Assembly (NCBI GenBank): GCA_003367665.1
Contig: QKXI01000010.1
Location: 62,001 to 126,000 of the forward strand
Length of the DNA: 64,000 bases
Direction: 5' to 3'
Source of the DNA: Leifsonia sp. ku-ls
Lineage (GTDB): Bacteria > Actinomycetota > Actinomycetes > Actinomycetales > Microbacteriaceae
Program-made: the position numbers and the translations under genes
Shown: positions 34,462 to 43,712 of the stretch, one piece after another
Layout: the number at the start of each line of letters is the position of its first letter
How positions within the stretch are numbered: position 1 is the first letter of the stretch
The notes under the pieces: model-generated
Database searches by the model: none
Told to the model about the DNA's origin: nothing
Seen by the model: the letters and a program-made list of their open reading frames with translations, nothing else

Positions 34462-35457
34462 TCACCCGAACGCGCGCGCGTGCTCCACGAGCCGGTCGAA
34501 CGCCGCGTCCAGGTCCGGGTCGACGCGCTGCCGCTCCGCGTCGGCCAGGTACCACTCCACGATCTCGCCGGCCCCGCGGGCGAACGGCACGCGCGCGGCG
34601 AACCCGGGCACGAGCGCCTTCACCTTGCTGTTGTCGAAGTGCATCGAGTGCGCCTTGTCGCCGAGAAGACCCGGGCCGAGGTCCGGGATGGCGGCCGCGA
34701 TGGACTCGCTGGCCACGTGCACCAGCTCCGCCTCCACGCCGAGCGCCTCGGCCAGGTAGCTGTAGATCTCGTCCCACGTCGGGGCCTCCTCGCCCGTGAT
34801 GTGGAAGGTGTCGCCGACTGCTTCCGGGCGGCCGAGCAGCCCGGTGAAGGCGACGGCGAAGTCGGTGTTGTGGGTGATCGTCCACCGGCTGGTGCCGTCG
34901 CCGTGCACGACCACCGGGGCGCCGCGGCGCATCCGCGCCAGGTCGGTCCAGTGGCCGGAGGTCGGGATGAGGGTGCGGTCGTACGTGTGCGACGGGCGCA
35001 CGATCGTCACCGGGAAGGCACGCTCGCGGTACGCCTCCACCAGCGCGTCCTCGCAGGCGATCTTGTCCCGCGAATACTGCCAGAACGGGTTGCGCAGCGG
35101 CGTGGACTCGGTCACCGGCACGCGCGACGGCGGCTTCTGGTAGGCCGAGGCGGAGCTGATGAAGACGTACTGGCCCACCCGGCCCTCGAACAGCTCGAAG
35201 TCGGTGCGGACGTGCTCCGGCGTGAAGGCGAGGAACTCGGCGGCGACGTCGAAGCTCCGCTCGCCCAGGACGCGGTGGACGCTCTCCGGGTCGCGGATGT
35301 CGGCGTGCAGAACCTCCACACCGTCCGGCAGGGGGCGGGTGGAGCTGGTGCCGCGGTTCACCACGGTGACCTCGTGTCCCTGCTCCAGCGCCTCCGCGAC
35401 GCAGGCGGAGCTGATGACGCCCGTGCCGCCGATGAAGAGTGTCCGTGTCGCTGCCAT
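34462..35457 (-). CDS. NAD-dependent epimerase/dehydratase family protein
   Basis: 331 residues from the ATG at 35457. Rossmann motif GGTGVISSACVAEAL at about 9-23, SSASAYQK near 105-112, and YSRDKIACE as the Tyr/Lys pair. An extended SDR of the atypical group that acts on nucleotide-sugars or related compounds; sequence does not fix the substrate. A short hairpin (GGCCT/AGGCC at 34440-34455) separates it from the convergent membrane gene. Confidence 0.8.
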   Translation of the reverse strand: MAATRTLFIGGTGVISSACVAEALEQGHEVTVVNRGTSSTRPLPDGVEVLHADIRDPESVHRVLGERSFDVAAEFLAFTPEHVRTDFELFEGRVGQYVFISSASAYQKPPSRVPVTESTPLRNPFWQYSRDKIACEDALVEAYRERAFPVTIVRPSHTYDRTLIPTSGHWTDLARMRRGAPVVVHGDGTSRWTITHNTDFAVAFTGLLGRPEAVGDTFHITGEEAPTWDEIYSYLAEALGVEAELVHVASESIAAAIPDLGPGLLGDKAHSMHFDNSKVKALVPGFAARVPFARGAGEIVEWYLADAERQRVDPDLDAAFDRLVEHARAFG

Positions 35458-35606
35458 TCCCGCTCCTTCACGTCGTGGTCGCGGGTCCGCCGGACACCGC
35501 CCGAAGGGCCAGGCTAGTCCGGTCGCCCGACTCCCGCGAGCACGGGGCCGCGGGGGAGCGGCGTACACTCCTTCGCGAGTTCCGACCCCGAGGAGGCCCC
35601 CGCCCC

Positions 35607-36860
35607 GTGTTCCCCCTGCACAGCTGGCCCGGGCTCGCCCTCGCGTGCCTCCTGGCCGTGGTGGTCGCGGTCGTCGTGACCGCCGTCCTCGCCCTGATCC
35701 TGCGGCTGATCGGCCGGCGTCGGCAGTGGCCGGACCTGCTCCTCCGGCATGTGCGCGTCCCGTTCCGGCTGTTCCTGCTCGTCATCGTGCTGTGGATCGC
35801 GGTGGCGATCGGCCTGCCGCCCGACGTGACCGCCGCCTGGCGCACGGGGCTGCAGCACGCGTTCCTCATCCTGGCCATCGCCACCGGCGTGTGGTTCGCC
35901 GCGGCGTTCCTCCTCTTCTTCGAGGACCTCGGCCTCGCCCGCTACCGGCTGGACGTGCCGGACAACCGATACGCGCGGCGTGTGCGCACACAGGTGCTCA
36001 TCCTGCGGCGGCTGACGGTCGTCGCGGCCGTGGTGGTCGGCCTCGGCGCCATCCTGCTCACCTTCCCCGCGCTGCAGGCGGCGGGCGCCAGCCTTCTCGC
36101 CTCCGCCGGGATCATCGGCATCATCGCCGGCGTCGCGGCGCAGTCGAGCCTCGCCAACTTGTTCGCGGGGATCCAGCTCGCGTTCTCCGACGCCATCCGC
36201 ATCGACGACGTGGTGGTCGTGGAGCAGCAGTGGGGCACGATCGAGGAGATCACGCTCACCTACGTCGTGGTGCACGTCTGGGACGACCGCCGGCTGGTGC
36301 TGCCCTCCACGTACTTCACCACGAAGCCGTTCGAGAACTGGACGCGGCAGCACAGCGAGCTGCTCGGCTCCGTCGAGTTCGACCTCGACTGGCGCGTGTC
36401 GACCGGCGGGATGCGCGCCGAGCTCAACCGCATCCTCGCCACCACCGACCTGTGGGACCACCGCACCGGCGTGCTCCAGGTCACCGACGCGGTCGGCGGC
36501 TGGGTGCGCGTACGGGTGCTGGTGACGGCGAAGGACGCGCCCACCCTGTTCGACCTGCGCTGCCTGGTGCGCGAGCGCCTGATCGACTGGATGCAGCGCC
36601 ACTCGCCCGCCTCGCTGCCGCGTCAGCGCGTGGAGCTGACCGAGGAGCCCGAGCTGACCGAGCGCCCGCCGCGCGCCCGCAGCGAGGACGAGGGCCGGCT
36701 GTTCAGCGGGACGCCCGAGAACGAGCAGCGCGCGCAGCAGTTCACCGACGCGATCCCCGTCATCCGCGAGCCCGACGGCCAGCCGGTCGCGATCGACCCG
36801 GACGACATCCCGGACCACGGCCCCGCCCCGGTCCCGCCGACCCCGAAGGAGAACCGATGA
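35607..36860 (+). CDS. MscS-family mechanosensitive ion channel
   Basis: 417 residues from GTG at 35607, with GAGGAGG 10 bases upstream. Four membrane spans: about 10-32, 50-70, 80-100 and 120-140. The pore helix and conserved GIIAGVAAQSSLANLFAGIQ at about 170-190 match MscS TM3, followed by the soluble vestibule domain (DAIRIDDVVVVEQQWGTIEEI). The C-terminal 70 residues are acidic and Pro-rich. It opens under membrane tension to release solutes in osmotic downshock. It ends in an ATGA overlap with the next gene. Confidence 0.85.
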   Translation: MFPLHSWPGLALACLLAVVVAVVVTAVLALILRLIGRRRQWPDLLLRHVRVPFRLFLLVIVLWIAVAIGLPPDVTAAWRTGLQHAFLILAIATGVWFAAAFLLFFEDLGLARYRLDVPDNRYARRVRTQVLILRRLTVVAAVVVGLGAILLTFPALQAAGASLLASAGIIGIIAGVAAQSSLANLFAGIQLAFSDAIRIDDVVVVEQQWGTIEEITLTYVVVHVWDDRRLVLPSTYFTTKPFENWTRQHSELLGSVEFDLDWRVSTGGMRAELNRILATTDLWDHRTGVLQVTDAVGGWVRVRVLVTAKDAPTLFDLRCLVRERLIDWMQRHSPASLPRQRVELTEEPELTERPPRARSEDEGRLFSGTPENEQRAQQFTDAIPVIREPDGQPVAIDPDDIPDHGPAPVPPTPKENR

Positions 36861-37306
36861 CCGACGGCCCCGACGACGCCCACACCCGCCCGGACGGCGT
36901 GGACGACGCCACCGTGGAGGCGCTCGGCACGCTCTCCGAGGCGCTCGAGGTGGTGGAGCACGCCCGCGGTCTGCTGTACGGCTTCCACCGGTTGACCGGC
37001 AAGGCCGACTTCACCCTGGGGGAGGCGGTGGAGAAGCTGCGCGCCGCGGGCCACGGCGAGCTGGCCGACCGCATCGAGCGCGAGCTGCTGGGGCGCAACG
37101 TGATCGAGGGCCGGTGGACCTTCCAGATCGTCGAGGACTTCGACGACGGCTACTACGCCCTGTTCCGGGAACTGGAGCGGGAGGCCCGCGACCGTCTCGC
37201 CGACGGTCGCCGCCACCTCTTCGAGGCGGAGCTCAAGGAGCAGCGGCGGACCCACGGCGAGCCGGGGCACGAGGCCCGGCCGGGGTCGGGCGCAGCGGGC
37301 GCCTAG
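36857..37306 (+). CDS. Conserved hypothetical protein downstream of MscS
   Basis: 149 residues starting on the ATGA overlap with mscS. Helical, acidic N-terminus and a conserved-looking core (HARGLLYGFHRLTGKADFTLGEAV split around residue 40, and RWTFQIVEDFDDGYYALFRELE). Similar short proteins follow transporter or dehydrogenase genes in actinobacteria. No function can be assigned. Confidence 0.55.
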   Translation: MTDGPDDAHTRPDGVDDATVEALGTLSEALEVVEHARGLLYGFHRLTGKADFTLGEAVEKLRAAGHGELADRIERELLGRNVIEGRWTFQIVEDFDDGYYALFRELEREARDRLADGRRHLFEAELKEQRRTHGEPGHEARPGSGAAGA

Positions 37307-37330
37307 ACGTCGCCGGATCGCGGCCGCCCG

Positions 37331-38056
37331 CTACCCGAGCGACTCCGCCGCGGCGACGATCATGCCGACCGTCACATCCGGCGCCGACAGCATCGAGACG
37401 TGGCTGGAGGGCGTCTCGACGATCGTCGCGTCAGCCCGTTCCGCCATCCTGCGCTGCAGCGCGGGCGGGATGACCCGGTCCTCGGTGCCGACGACGGCCC
37501 AGACCGGGAGGCTCTGCCACGCGCCGGGGCCGGCGGGCGTCGTGTTGGCCGCGAGGGAGATCGGTCGCTGGCCGGCGACGATCTGGTCGCGCGCCTCCTC
37601 GGGAAGGTCCTGCGCGAAGAACCGGTGCACCGTCGACGGTTTCAGGTAGGCGTCGGCGTTGCCCTCCTCCGCGCCGGGGAAGCCGACGATGTCGAGCACC
37701 GTGGTCGGGTCGGGCACGTCGAGCGCCGAACCGGAGCCGCCCAGCAGGCTGAACACCGTCTCGCCCTCGTCCGGCAGGAACGCGTCGACGTAGACGAGCG
37801 CGCGCACGTCGCCACCGGCGAGGCCGGCCACGCTGATCACCGCGCCGCCGTAGGAGTGCCCGACGAGCACGACCGGTCCCTCGGTCCTCTGCGCGACGAA
37901 CGAGGCGACGTACGCGCCGTCGCCGGCTGCGCCGCGCAGCAGGTTCGGCGGCGCGAGGACCGTGAAGCCGCGGCCGCGCAGGTCGGTGATGACGGGATTC
38001 CAGCTGGACGCGTCGGCCCAGGCGCCGTGGACGAGGACGATCGTGGGGAGTGCCAT
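37331..38056 (-). CDS. Alpha/beta hydrolase
   Basis: 241 residues from the ATG at 38056. LVHGAWADASSW near the N-terminus (oxyanion HG), nucleophile elbow GHSYGG (Ser near 69), acid GTEDRVIP and catalytic His in SSHVSML near 223. Pattern and length match small haloperoxidase-like or salicylate-esterase-like hydrolases. Cytoplasmic, no signal peptide. It is divergent from the DUF559-type gene; a strong inverted repeat lies between them. Confidence 0.8.
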   Translation of the reverse strand: MALPTIVLVHGAWADASSWNPVITDLRGRGFTVLAPPNLLRGAAGDGAYVASFVAQRTEGPVVLVGHSYGGAVISVAGLAGGDVRALVYVDAFLPDEGETVFSLLGGSGSALDVPDPTTVLDIVGFPGAEEGNADAYLKPSTVHRFFAQDLPEEARDQIVAGQRPISLAANTTPAGPGAWQSLPVWAVVGTEDRVIPPALQRRMAERADATIVETPSSHVSMLSAPDVTVGMIVAAAESLG

Positions 38057-38143
38057 GGTCCTGCTCTTTCGCTCGGTGCTGTGAACGGGTGCGGGCTCTC
38101 GGAACGGCGCCAGGCTAGGTCCTGCCGTCTCCTCGCGTCTACC

Positions 38144-38182
38144 CGTCGGAGATTCGGGTTTCGTTCGTTCGAATCTCCGACG
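38144..38182. repeat. Inverted repeat between divergent genes
   Basis: Arms CGTCGGAGATTCG (38144-38156) and CGAATCTCCGACG (38170-38182), 13 of 13 pairs, with a 13-nt centre. A partial third copy GGAGATTCG lies at 38198-38206. The site is between two divergent start codons, 88 bp from one and 126 bp from the other, so it may be an operator for one or both genes. CCTGT-AC-ACAGG at 38221-38232 is a second, shorter palindrome. Confidence 0.8.
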
Positions 38183-38307
38183 ATTGGCAGTCTGGATGGA
38201 GATTCGGACGTTCGAGCGCTCCTGTACACAGGTGGCCGTGGCGGCGGACTTTCCACAGATCCAGCCGGATGGAGCACCGTCCTCCTTGCGACCGGGAGGC
38301 TGGACCC

Positions 38308-39189
38308 ATGATCGACGAACGCACCATCCACCGCCTCGGCGGGATCGCCTCCGCCCGCCAGCTCCGCGCCGCCGGGGCTTTCTCCGAAGAGCTGTCCGCC
38401 GCCGTCGGAGCGGGGCGGCTGCGTCGGCTGCGGAAGGGCTACTACGCGGTGCCGGGCGCGCCGCCGGCGGCCGTGTCGGCCGTGCTCGCCCGCGGGCGGC
38501 TCTCCTGCGTGTCGGCGGCGAGGTCATACGGGCTGTGGGGTGGTTCCGACCAGCGGCTGCATCTGCAGTACTCCTCGCACGCCAGGGCGGGTCCGACCGG
38601 CGTGCCCGACCCGCATGTTCGGCACTGGCTTCCCACCGAGCCGTCCACGGAGGTCTGGAGGGTCACGGTCGCCGACTGCCTGCGGTCGGTGGCGCGCTGC
38701 GCCGACGAGGAGACGGCCGTCGCGGTCTTCGACACGGCGTTGTCCGCCGGCCTGGTGACGCTTCGGCAGTTGCGCGGCATCCTCGCGGGGCAGCCGGCCA
38801 ATGTGCGGCGCCGGTGGTCGCTGGCGCGTCCCGGGTCCGATTCCGGCGTCGAGTCGATCGTGCGGCAGCGGTTGCAGGCGCGCGGCCATGTCGTCGAGCA
38901 GCAAGTGCACGTGGAGGGAGTCGGCCGCGTCGACATGCGCATCGACGGCGAGCTGTTCATGGAGGTGGACGGCTTCGCGTATCACGCCGACCGCGGCGCG
39001 TTCGAGCGCGACCGCCTGCGCGACGCGCGGCTCGGGGCGCGAGGGTCGCCGCCGCTTCGGGTGTCGGCCGCGCAGGTGTTGCACGAGTGGCCCGCCGTGC
39101 TCGACGCGCTGGAGTGCAGGCTCACGCACTCGGCGAACTCACAGGAAGGGAGGGACCAACCGGGTGCGGTGGGGTGTTTCATCCACTGA
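38308..39189 (+). CDS. HTH (AbiEi-like) plus DUF559-like endonuclease-fold protein
   Basis: 293 residues. Residues 1-60 form a winged-helix-like start ([13 protein letters not shown]...[13 protein letters not shown]) like the antitoxin AbiEi N-terminal domain. About 185-290 match DUF559, a Vsr-like PD-(D/E)xK fold: [35 protein letters not shown], and RDARL. The catalytic E-x-K of active nucleases reads E-V-D here, as in many members of this family, so nuclease activity is uncertain. Such orphan proteins occur across actinobacteria, often one or several per genome. No toxin gene adjoins it. Confidence 0.7.
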   Translation: MIDERTIHRLGGIASARQLRAAGAFSEELSAAVGAGRLRRLRKGYYAVPGAPPAAVSAVLARGRLSCVSAARSYGLWGGSDQRLHLQYSSHARAGPTGVPDPHVRHWLPTEPSTEVWRVTVADCLRSVARCADEETAVAVFDTALSAGLVTLRQLRGILAGQPANVRRRWSLARPGSDSGVESIVRQRLQARGHVVEQQVHVEGVGRVDMRIDGELFMEVDGFAYHADRGAFERDRLRDARLGARGSPPLRVSAAQVLHEWPAVLDALECRLTHSANSQEGRDQPGAVGCFIH

Positions 39190-39225
39190 CGGCGTCGCAG
39201 CCAGCGCGCCGCACGAGGAGGAATC

Positions 39226-39672
39226 GTGACACAGGACTACCGCAAGGACCCGGAGGCCGTGGCCCGGCTGACGCCGCAGCAGTACGCGGTGACGCAGGAG
39301 GCCGCGACCGAGCCGGCGTTCCGCAACCGGTTCTGGGACAACCACGACGAGGGGCTGTACGTCGACATCGTGTCGGGGGAGCCGCTCTTCGCGTCCGTGA
39401 ACAAGTACGACAGCCGTTCCGGCTGGCCGAGCTTCACCGTGCCGGTGGAGCCGGGCAACATCGTCGAGAAGGTCGACCGCACCTACGGGATGGTGCGTAC
39501 CGAGGTGCGCTCCGCCCACGGCGACAGCCACCTGGGGCACCTGTTCGACGACGGACCCCCGGAGGCCGGCGGCCTCCGCTACTGCATCAACTCGGCGGCG
39601 CTCCGCTTCGTCCCGCTCGCCGAGCTCGACGAGGCCGGCTACGGCCAGTACCGCACGATCTTCGACAAGTAA
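39226..39672 (+). CDS. msrB: Peptide-methionine (R)-S-oxide reductase
   Basis: 148 residues from GTG at 39226. Catalytic Cys120 is in [11 protein letters not shown], and the [11 protein letters not shown] and [10 protein letters not shown] blocks are complete. The two CxxC zinc pairs of classical MsrB are absent ([11 protein letters not shown] instead), so this is the zinc-free form. It repairs R-methionine sulfoxide in proteins. It lies 11 bp upstream of msrA. Confidence 0.9.
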   Translation: MTQDYRKDPEAVARLTPQQYAVTQEAATEPAFRNRFWDNHDEGLYVDIVSGEPLFASVNKYDSRSGWPSFTVPVEPGNIVEKVDRTYGMVRTEVRSAHGDSHLGHLFDDGPPEAGGLRYCINSAALRFVPLAELDEAGYGQYRTIFDK

Positions 39673-39683
39673 GGAGCACGACA

Positions 39684-40193
39684 ATGACAGAGAAGGCCAT
39701 CCTCGCCGGAGGCTGCTTCTGGGGCATGCAGGACCTCATCCGCAAGTTGCCGGGCGTGACCAGCACGCGCGTCGGCTACACCGGCGGCGACGTCCCCAAT
39801 GCGACCTACCGCAACCACGGCACGCACGCGGAGGCGATCGAGATCGAGTACGACCCCGAGCGCACCAACTATCGCGACCTGCTGGAGTTCTTCTTCCAGA
39901 TCCACGACCCGTCGACCAAGAACCGGCAGGGCAACGACATCGGCACCAGCTACCGCTCGGCGATCTTCTACGAGAACGACGAGCAGCGCCGGATCGCCGA
40001 GGACACCATCGCCGACGTGGACGCGTCGGGCCTCTGGCCGGGCAAGGTCGTCACCGAGGTGACCGAGGCCGGCCCGTTCTGGGAGGCCGAGCCGGAGCAT
40101 CAGGACTACCTCGAGCGCATCCCGTGGGGGTACACCTGCCACTTCGTGCGGCCGGGCTGGAAGCTCCCGAAGCGGGAGGGCGCAGCGAGCTAG
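39684..40193 (+). CDS. msrA: Peptide-methionine (S)-S-oxide reductase
   Basis: 169 residues, AAGGAG eight bases before the ATG. The catalytic motif GGCFWGMQ has Cys11, and [23 protein letters not shown] is typical MsrA. The later Cys in WGYTCHF could serve in recycling. Together with the preceding msrB it forms a two-gene unit that repairs both methionine sulfoxide forms. It converges on rlmC with 4 bp between stops. Confidence 0.92.
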   Translation: MTEKAILAGGCFWGMQDLIRKLPGVTSTRVGYTGGDVPNATYRNHGTHAEAIEIEYDPERTNYRDLLEFFFQIHDPSTKNRQGNDIGTSYRSAIFYENDEQRRIAEDTIADVDASGLWPGKVVTEVTEAGPFWEAEPEHQDYLERIPWGYTCHFVRPGWKLPKREGAAS

Positions 40194-40197
40194 GCCC

Positions 40198-41328
40198 TCA
40201 GGCGGCGGAGCGCTCCAGCAGGACGGCCACCTCCAGGTGGCCGGTCTGCGGGAACATGTCGAGCACGCGGCCGGTCCGGATGCGGTACGACGGCATCCGG
40301 GCCAGGTCGTGGGCGAGGCTCTTCGGGTTGCAGCTGGAGTAGACGACCGACGGAACGCCGGAGCCTTCCAGCCAGTCCGCGAGCTCCGCACCGATGCCGC
40401 GGCGCGGCGGGTTCACGATCACGAGCTCTGGCGCGGTCTTCGCCTCGCGCGCGAACGCGGTGGCGTCGCCGGCGCGGAACGCGACGTGCGGGAGTCCGGC
40501 CGCGGACGCGGTCGCCCGGGCGCTGCGCACGGCCTCCCTGCTGGTCTCGACGCCGACGACGCGACGGCCCGGGGCGGCGACGTTGAGGGCGAAGCCGCCG
40601 ACGCCGCAGTACAGGTCCCAGACGCTCGCGGGTGAGACCGCATCCACCCAGTCGCTCACCTGGGTGTAGAGCGCCTCGGCGACGGCGGTGTTCGTCTGGA
40701 AGAACGACTGCGGGCGCAGCCGCAGCGGCACTGCGCCGACGCGCATCACGAGCGAGGCGTCCGGCGTGAGCACGATCTCGCGGTCGCCCTCGACGACCGC
40801 CTTGTGCTCCGGCTGGAGGTTCGCGGTCACCACGCGGGCCGACGGCAGCGCGGCGCGCAGCTCCGGCAGCCGGGCGCGGATGCGGGAGACGACGTCCTCC
40901 GAGCGCACGACGAATCGGACCATCAGCTCGTCGTCGGGCGAGACCGTGACGAGCACGTACTTGAGGTCGCCCCGGCGCTCGGGCACGCTGTACGGCGTGA
41001 GCCGGGTGCGGGTCACGAAGTCCGCGATCACCGGGAGGGCCGCGCGGATGCCGGGCGCGCAGATGCCGCACGCGCGCAGGTCGACGCCGCGGCCGTTCTC
41101 GTCCAGGATGCCGATCGTCGGCGCGTCCGCGGTGCCGCCGATCACCATCTTGGCCTTGTTGCGGTAGCCCGACTCGGCGCTCGCGACCGGGGGCAGCCAC
41201 TCCGCGTCGCCGAAGCCGGCGAGCAGGTCGCGTGCGTGCGCGTCCTTGTCGGCCAGCTGCGCCGCGTACGGCACGCCCATCAGCGTGCACGAACGGCACA
41301 CGCCGGCGTCGAAGTACGAACAGTCCAT
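40198..41328 (-). CDS. rlmC: 23S rRNA (uracil-C5)-methyltransferase, RlmC type
   Basis: 376 residues. N-terminal cysteines Cys3, Cys11 and Cys14, plus a later LRACGICAP pair, form the Fe-S site of RlmC-type enzymes. The SAM-binding YCGVGGFALNVA and catalytic-Cys segment VVYSSCNPKSLAHDL follow. It methylates U747 of 23S rRNA in E. coli; the same site is assumed here. Its start lies about 95 bp downstream of the GH3 stop on the same strand, past the duplicated hairpins. Confidence 0.85.
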   Translation of the reverse strand: MDCSYFDAGVCRSCTLMGVPYAAQLADKDAHARDLLAGFGDAEWLPPVASAESGYRNKAKMVIGGTADAPTIGILDENGRGVDLRACGICAPGIRAALPVIADFVTRTRLTPYSVPERRGDLKYVLVTVSPDDELMVRFVVRSEDVVSRIRARLPELRAALPSARVVTANLQPEHKAVVEGDREIVLTPDASLVMRVGAVPLRLRPQSFFQTNTAVAEALYTQVSDWVDAVSPASVWDLYCGVGGFALNVAAPGRRVVGVETSREAVRSARATASAAGLPHVAFRAGDATAFAREAKTAPELVIVNPPRRGIGAELADWLEGSGVPSVVYSSCNPKSLAHDLARMPSYRIRTGRVLDMFPQTGHLEVAVLLERSAA

Positions 41329-41352
41329 CCCGGCGACGATTCTACGTGCGCC

Positions 41353-41441
41353 CGCCTGCGAGCCGGCCGCACCCGGCCGTCAGCTCACGCCCGCATCCGC
41401 CTGCGAGCCGCCGCACCCGGCGGTCAGCTCACGCCCGCGAC
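41353..41441 (-). repeat. Tandem duplication at the beta-glucosidase 3' end, each copy with a hairpin
   Basis: Two near-identical copies, 41353-41397 and 41398-41441, the second (gene-side) containing the last codons and TGA of the GH3 gene. Each has a 6-bp stem with a CACC/GGTG loop: CGGCCG/CGGCCG in one copy (41364-41379), CCGCCG/CGGCGG in the other (41408-41423). The sequence difference inside the stems is compensated on both arms, so both fold. The gene-proximal hairpin starts immediately after the stop codon. Confidence 0.85.
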
Positions 41442-43712
41442 CACCTCCGCAACGACCTCGAACGGTGCCGCCAGCAGCGACTCCTCGCGCGACGACGGCC
41501 CGACTAGCAGCTCGAACGCGCCCGGCTCGACCAGGCGCGTCCCGGCGGCGTCCACGATCGTGCAGTCCGCGACCGGCAGCACGAGCCGCACCCTGGCGGA
41601 TTCGCCCGGCTCCAGCTCCACCTGGCGGTACGCCTTGAGCTCGCGGTCCGTCCAGCTGACGCTCGTCACGCTGTCGCGCACGTACACCTGCACCGTCTCG
41701 CGCACCGGCCGCTCTCCGCTGTTCCGCACCGTGACCTCGGCCACGATGTCGTCGTCGGTCCCGAGCACCGCCCGCTCCAGCGCGAGCCCCTCGTACGCGA
41801 CCGTCGTGTACGACAGGCCGTCGCCGAACGCCCACGCGGGACGCTGGGTCAGGTCCGCGTAGCGGTCGCCGTGCTGTCCGCGCAGCTGGTTGTAGTAGGT
41901 CGGCTGCTGCCCGACGTGGCGGGCGAACGAGATCGGGAGGCGTCCGGACGGCTCCACCGCTCCGGAGAGGATCTCCGCGATCGCGCGTCCGCCCTGCATG
42001 CCCGGGCTCGCGGCCCAGAGCACGGCGGCCGCCCGCGCCACCGACGGCGGAAGCACCAGCGGCTTCGACGCCAGTACCACGACGACCACCGGTCTCCCGG
42101 TCGCGATCACCGCGTCCAGCAGCGCGTTCTGGCCGCCGATCAGCTCCAGCGTCGCCGTCGAGCGGCCCTCGCCGACCAGCTCGATCCGGTCGCCGACGAC
42201 CGCCACCACCACGTCCGACGCCTCCGCCGCGGCCACCGCCTCGTCGAGCAGCCGCCGGTCGGGCGGGGACGGCACCACGACCCGCGGACGCGGCTGGCCG
42301 TCGGGGAAGGTCGTGCCGCGTGGGTCGTCCTCCAGCGTCAGGATGTCGGCGCCGCGCGCGTGCCGCACCTCCCATCCCGGAATCCCGCGCAGCCCGTCGA
42401 GCACCGTGGAGATCATCTCGCGCGGCTGGCCGTCCAGCCACCCGGCCTGCCCGGAGCCGCCCGCCCAGTCGCCCAGCTGCGTCTGCGCGTCGTCAGCGAG
42501 CGGGCCGACCAGCGCGACCCGCACGGCGGGCGCGGTCAGCGGCAGGGTGCCATCGTTCTCCAGCAGCACGATCGACCGCCGGGCGACCTCCAGGTTCAGC
42601 TCCGCGTGCTCCGCGCTGCCGACCACCGCATCCAGGTCGGGTGACGGGAGGCGCGGGTCCTCGAACAGCCCCAGGTCGAACTTGAGCGTCAGGATGCGCG
42701 CGACGGCGGCGTCGAAGGCGTCCTCCGCGAGCAGCCCCTGCGCCACCGCCTCAAGCGCGCCCTCGAAGAACAGCGGCGTCGTCATCACCATGTCGTTGCC
42801 TGCCGTGACCGCGGCGGCCGCTGCGTGGGCGTAGTCGGGCTGCACCCGCTGCTCCCAGACCATGCGGCCGACGTTGTCCCAGTCGGTGATGAGCGTGCCC
42901 GTGTAGCCCCACTCGCCGCGCAGCACGTCGCTGAGCAGCCAGTCGTTGACGGTGATCGGCACGCCGTCGGTGCTCTGGTAGCCGAGCATGAACGTGCGGC
43001 AGCCTTCGCGCGCGACCCGCTCGAACGGCGGCAGGAACCAGCTGCGCAGCTTCCGCCGCGACAGGTCCGCCTCGCTCGCGTCACGGCCGCCCTGCGTCTC
43101 CGAGTACCCGGCGAAGTGCTTCGCCGTCGCCAGGATCGCGGTCGGGTCGTCCAGGCCGCTGCCCTGGTAGCCGCGCACCATCGCGCTCGCCAACTCCCCG
43201 ATCAGGTACGGGTCCTCGCCGAAGGTCTCCCCGACACGCCCCCAGCGCAGGTCGCGGGCGATGCAGAGCACGGGCGAGAACGTCCAGTGCACGCCGGTGG
43301 CCGCGACCTCCTCGGCGCTGGCGCGCGCCACGCGCTCGATCAGCTCGGCGTCCCAGGTCGCCGCCATCCCGAGCTGGGTCGGGAAGATCGTGGCGCCCGG
43401 CCAGAAGGAGTGGCCGTGGATGCAGTCCTCACCCACCAGCAGCGGGATGCGCAGCCGGGTCTGCTCGGTCAACCGGTTCGCCTCCAGGATGCGCTCCGGC
43501 GACGTGTGCAGGATCGACCCGACGTGACGGCGCAGCACGTGGTCGTGCAGGTCGTCGCGCGCGTCGAGCTGCAGCATCTGCCCGACCTTCTCCTCCAGCG
43601 TCATGCGGGAGAGGAGGTCGCGTACGCGGTCGGCGGTGGGTAGGGACGGGTCCCGGTAGGGGAGCGCCTCGCCGCTCGGCGCGGCACTCGTGGACGGCAG
43701 GGTCGATGTCAT
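41424..43712 (-). CDS. Cytoplasmic GH3 beta-glucosidase
   Basis: 762 residues from the ATG at 43712, overlapping the permease stop (ATGA). GH3 N-terminal barrel with the KHFAGY block near 198-203, the nucleophile Asp277 in TGTLITDWDN, then the alpha/beta sandwich (VVAVVGDRIELVGEGRST) and the C-terminal fibronectin-like domain. No signal peptide, so it hydrolyses imported glucosides inside the cell. Being the last gene of an ABC-importer operon, it probably releases glucose from beta-linked oligosaccharides carried in by that system. Confidence 0.9.
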   Translation of the reverse strand: MTSTLPSTSAAPSGEALPYRDPSLPTADRVRDLLSRMTLEEKVGQMLQLDARDDLHDHVLRRHVGSILHTSPERILEANRLTEQTRLRIPLLVGEDCIHGHSFWPGATIFPTQLGMAATWDAELIERVARASAEEVAATGVHWTFSPVLCIARDLRWGRVGETFGEDPYLIGELASAMVRGYQGSGLDDPTAILATAKHFAGYSETQGGRDASEADLSRRKLRSWFLPPFERVAREGCRTFMLGYQSTDGVPITVNDWLLSDVLRGEWGYTGTLITDWDNVGRMVWEQRVQPDYAHAAAAAVTAGNDMVMTTPLFFEGALEAVAQGLLAEDAFDAAVARILTLKFDLGLFEDPRLPSPDLDAVVGSAEHAELNLEVARRSIVLLENDGTLPLTAPAVRVALVGPLADDAQTQLGDWAGGSGQAGWLDGQPREMISTVLDGLRGIPGWEVRHARGADILTLEDDPRGTTFPDGQPRPRVVVPSPPDRRLLDEAVAAAEASDVVVAVVGDRIELVGEGRSTATLELIGGQNALLDAVIATGRPVVVVVLASKPLVLPPSVARAAAVLWAASPGMQGGRAIAEILSGAVEPSGRLPISFARHVGQQPTYYNQLRGQHGDRYADLTQRPAWAFGDGLSYTTVAYEGLALERAVLGTDDDIVAEVTVRNSGERPVRETVQVYVRDSVTSVSWTDRELKAYRQVELEPGESARVRLVLPVADCTIVDAAGTRLVEPGAFELLVGPSSREESLLAAPFEVVAEVVAGVS

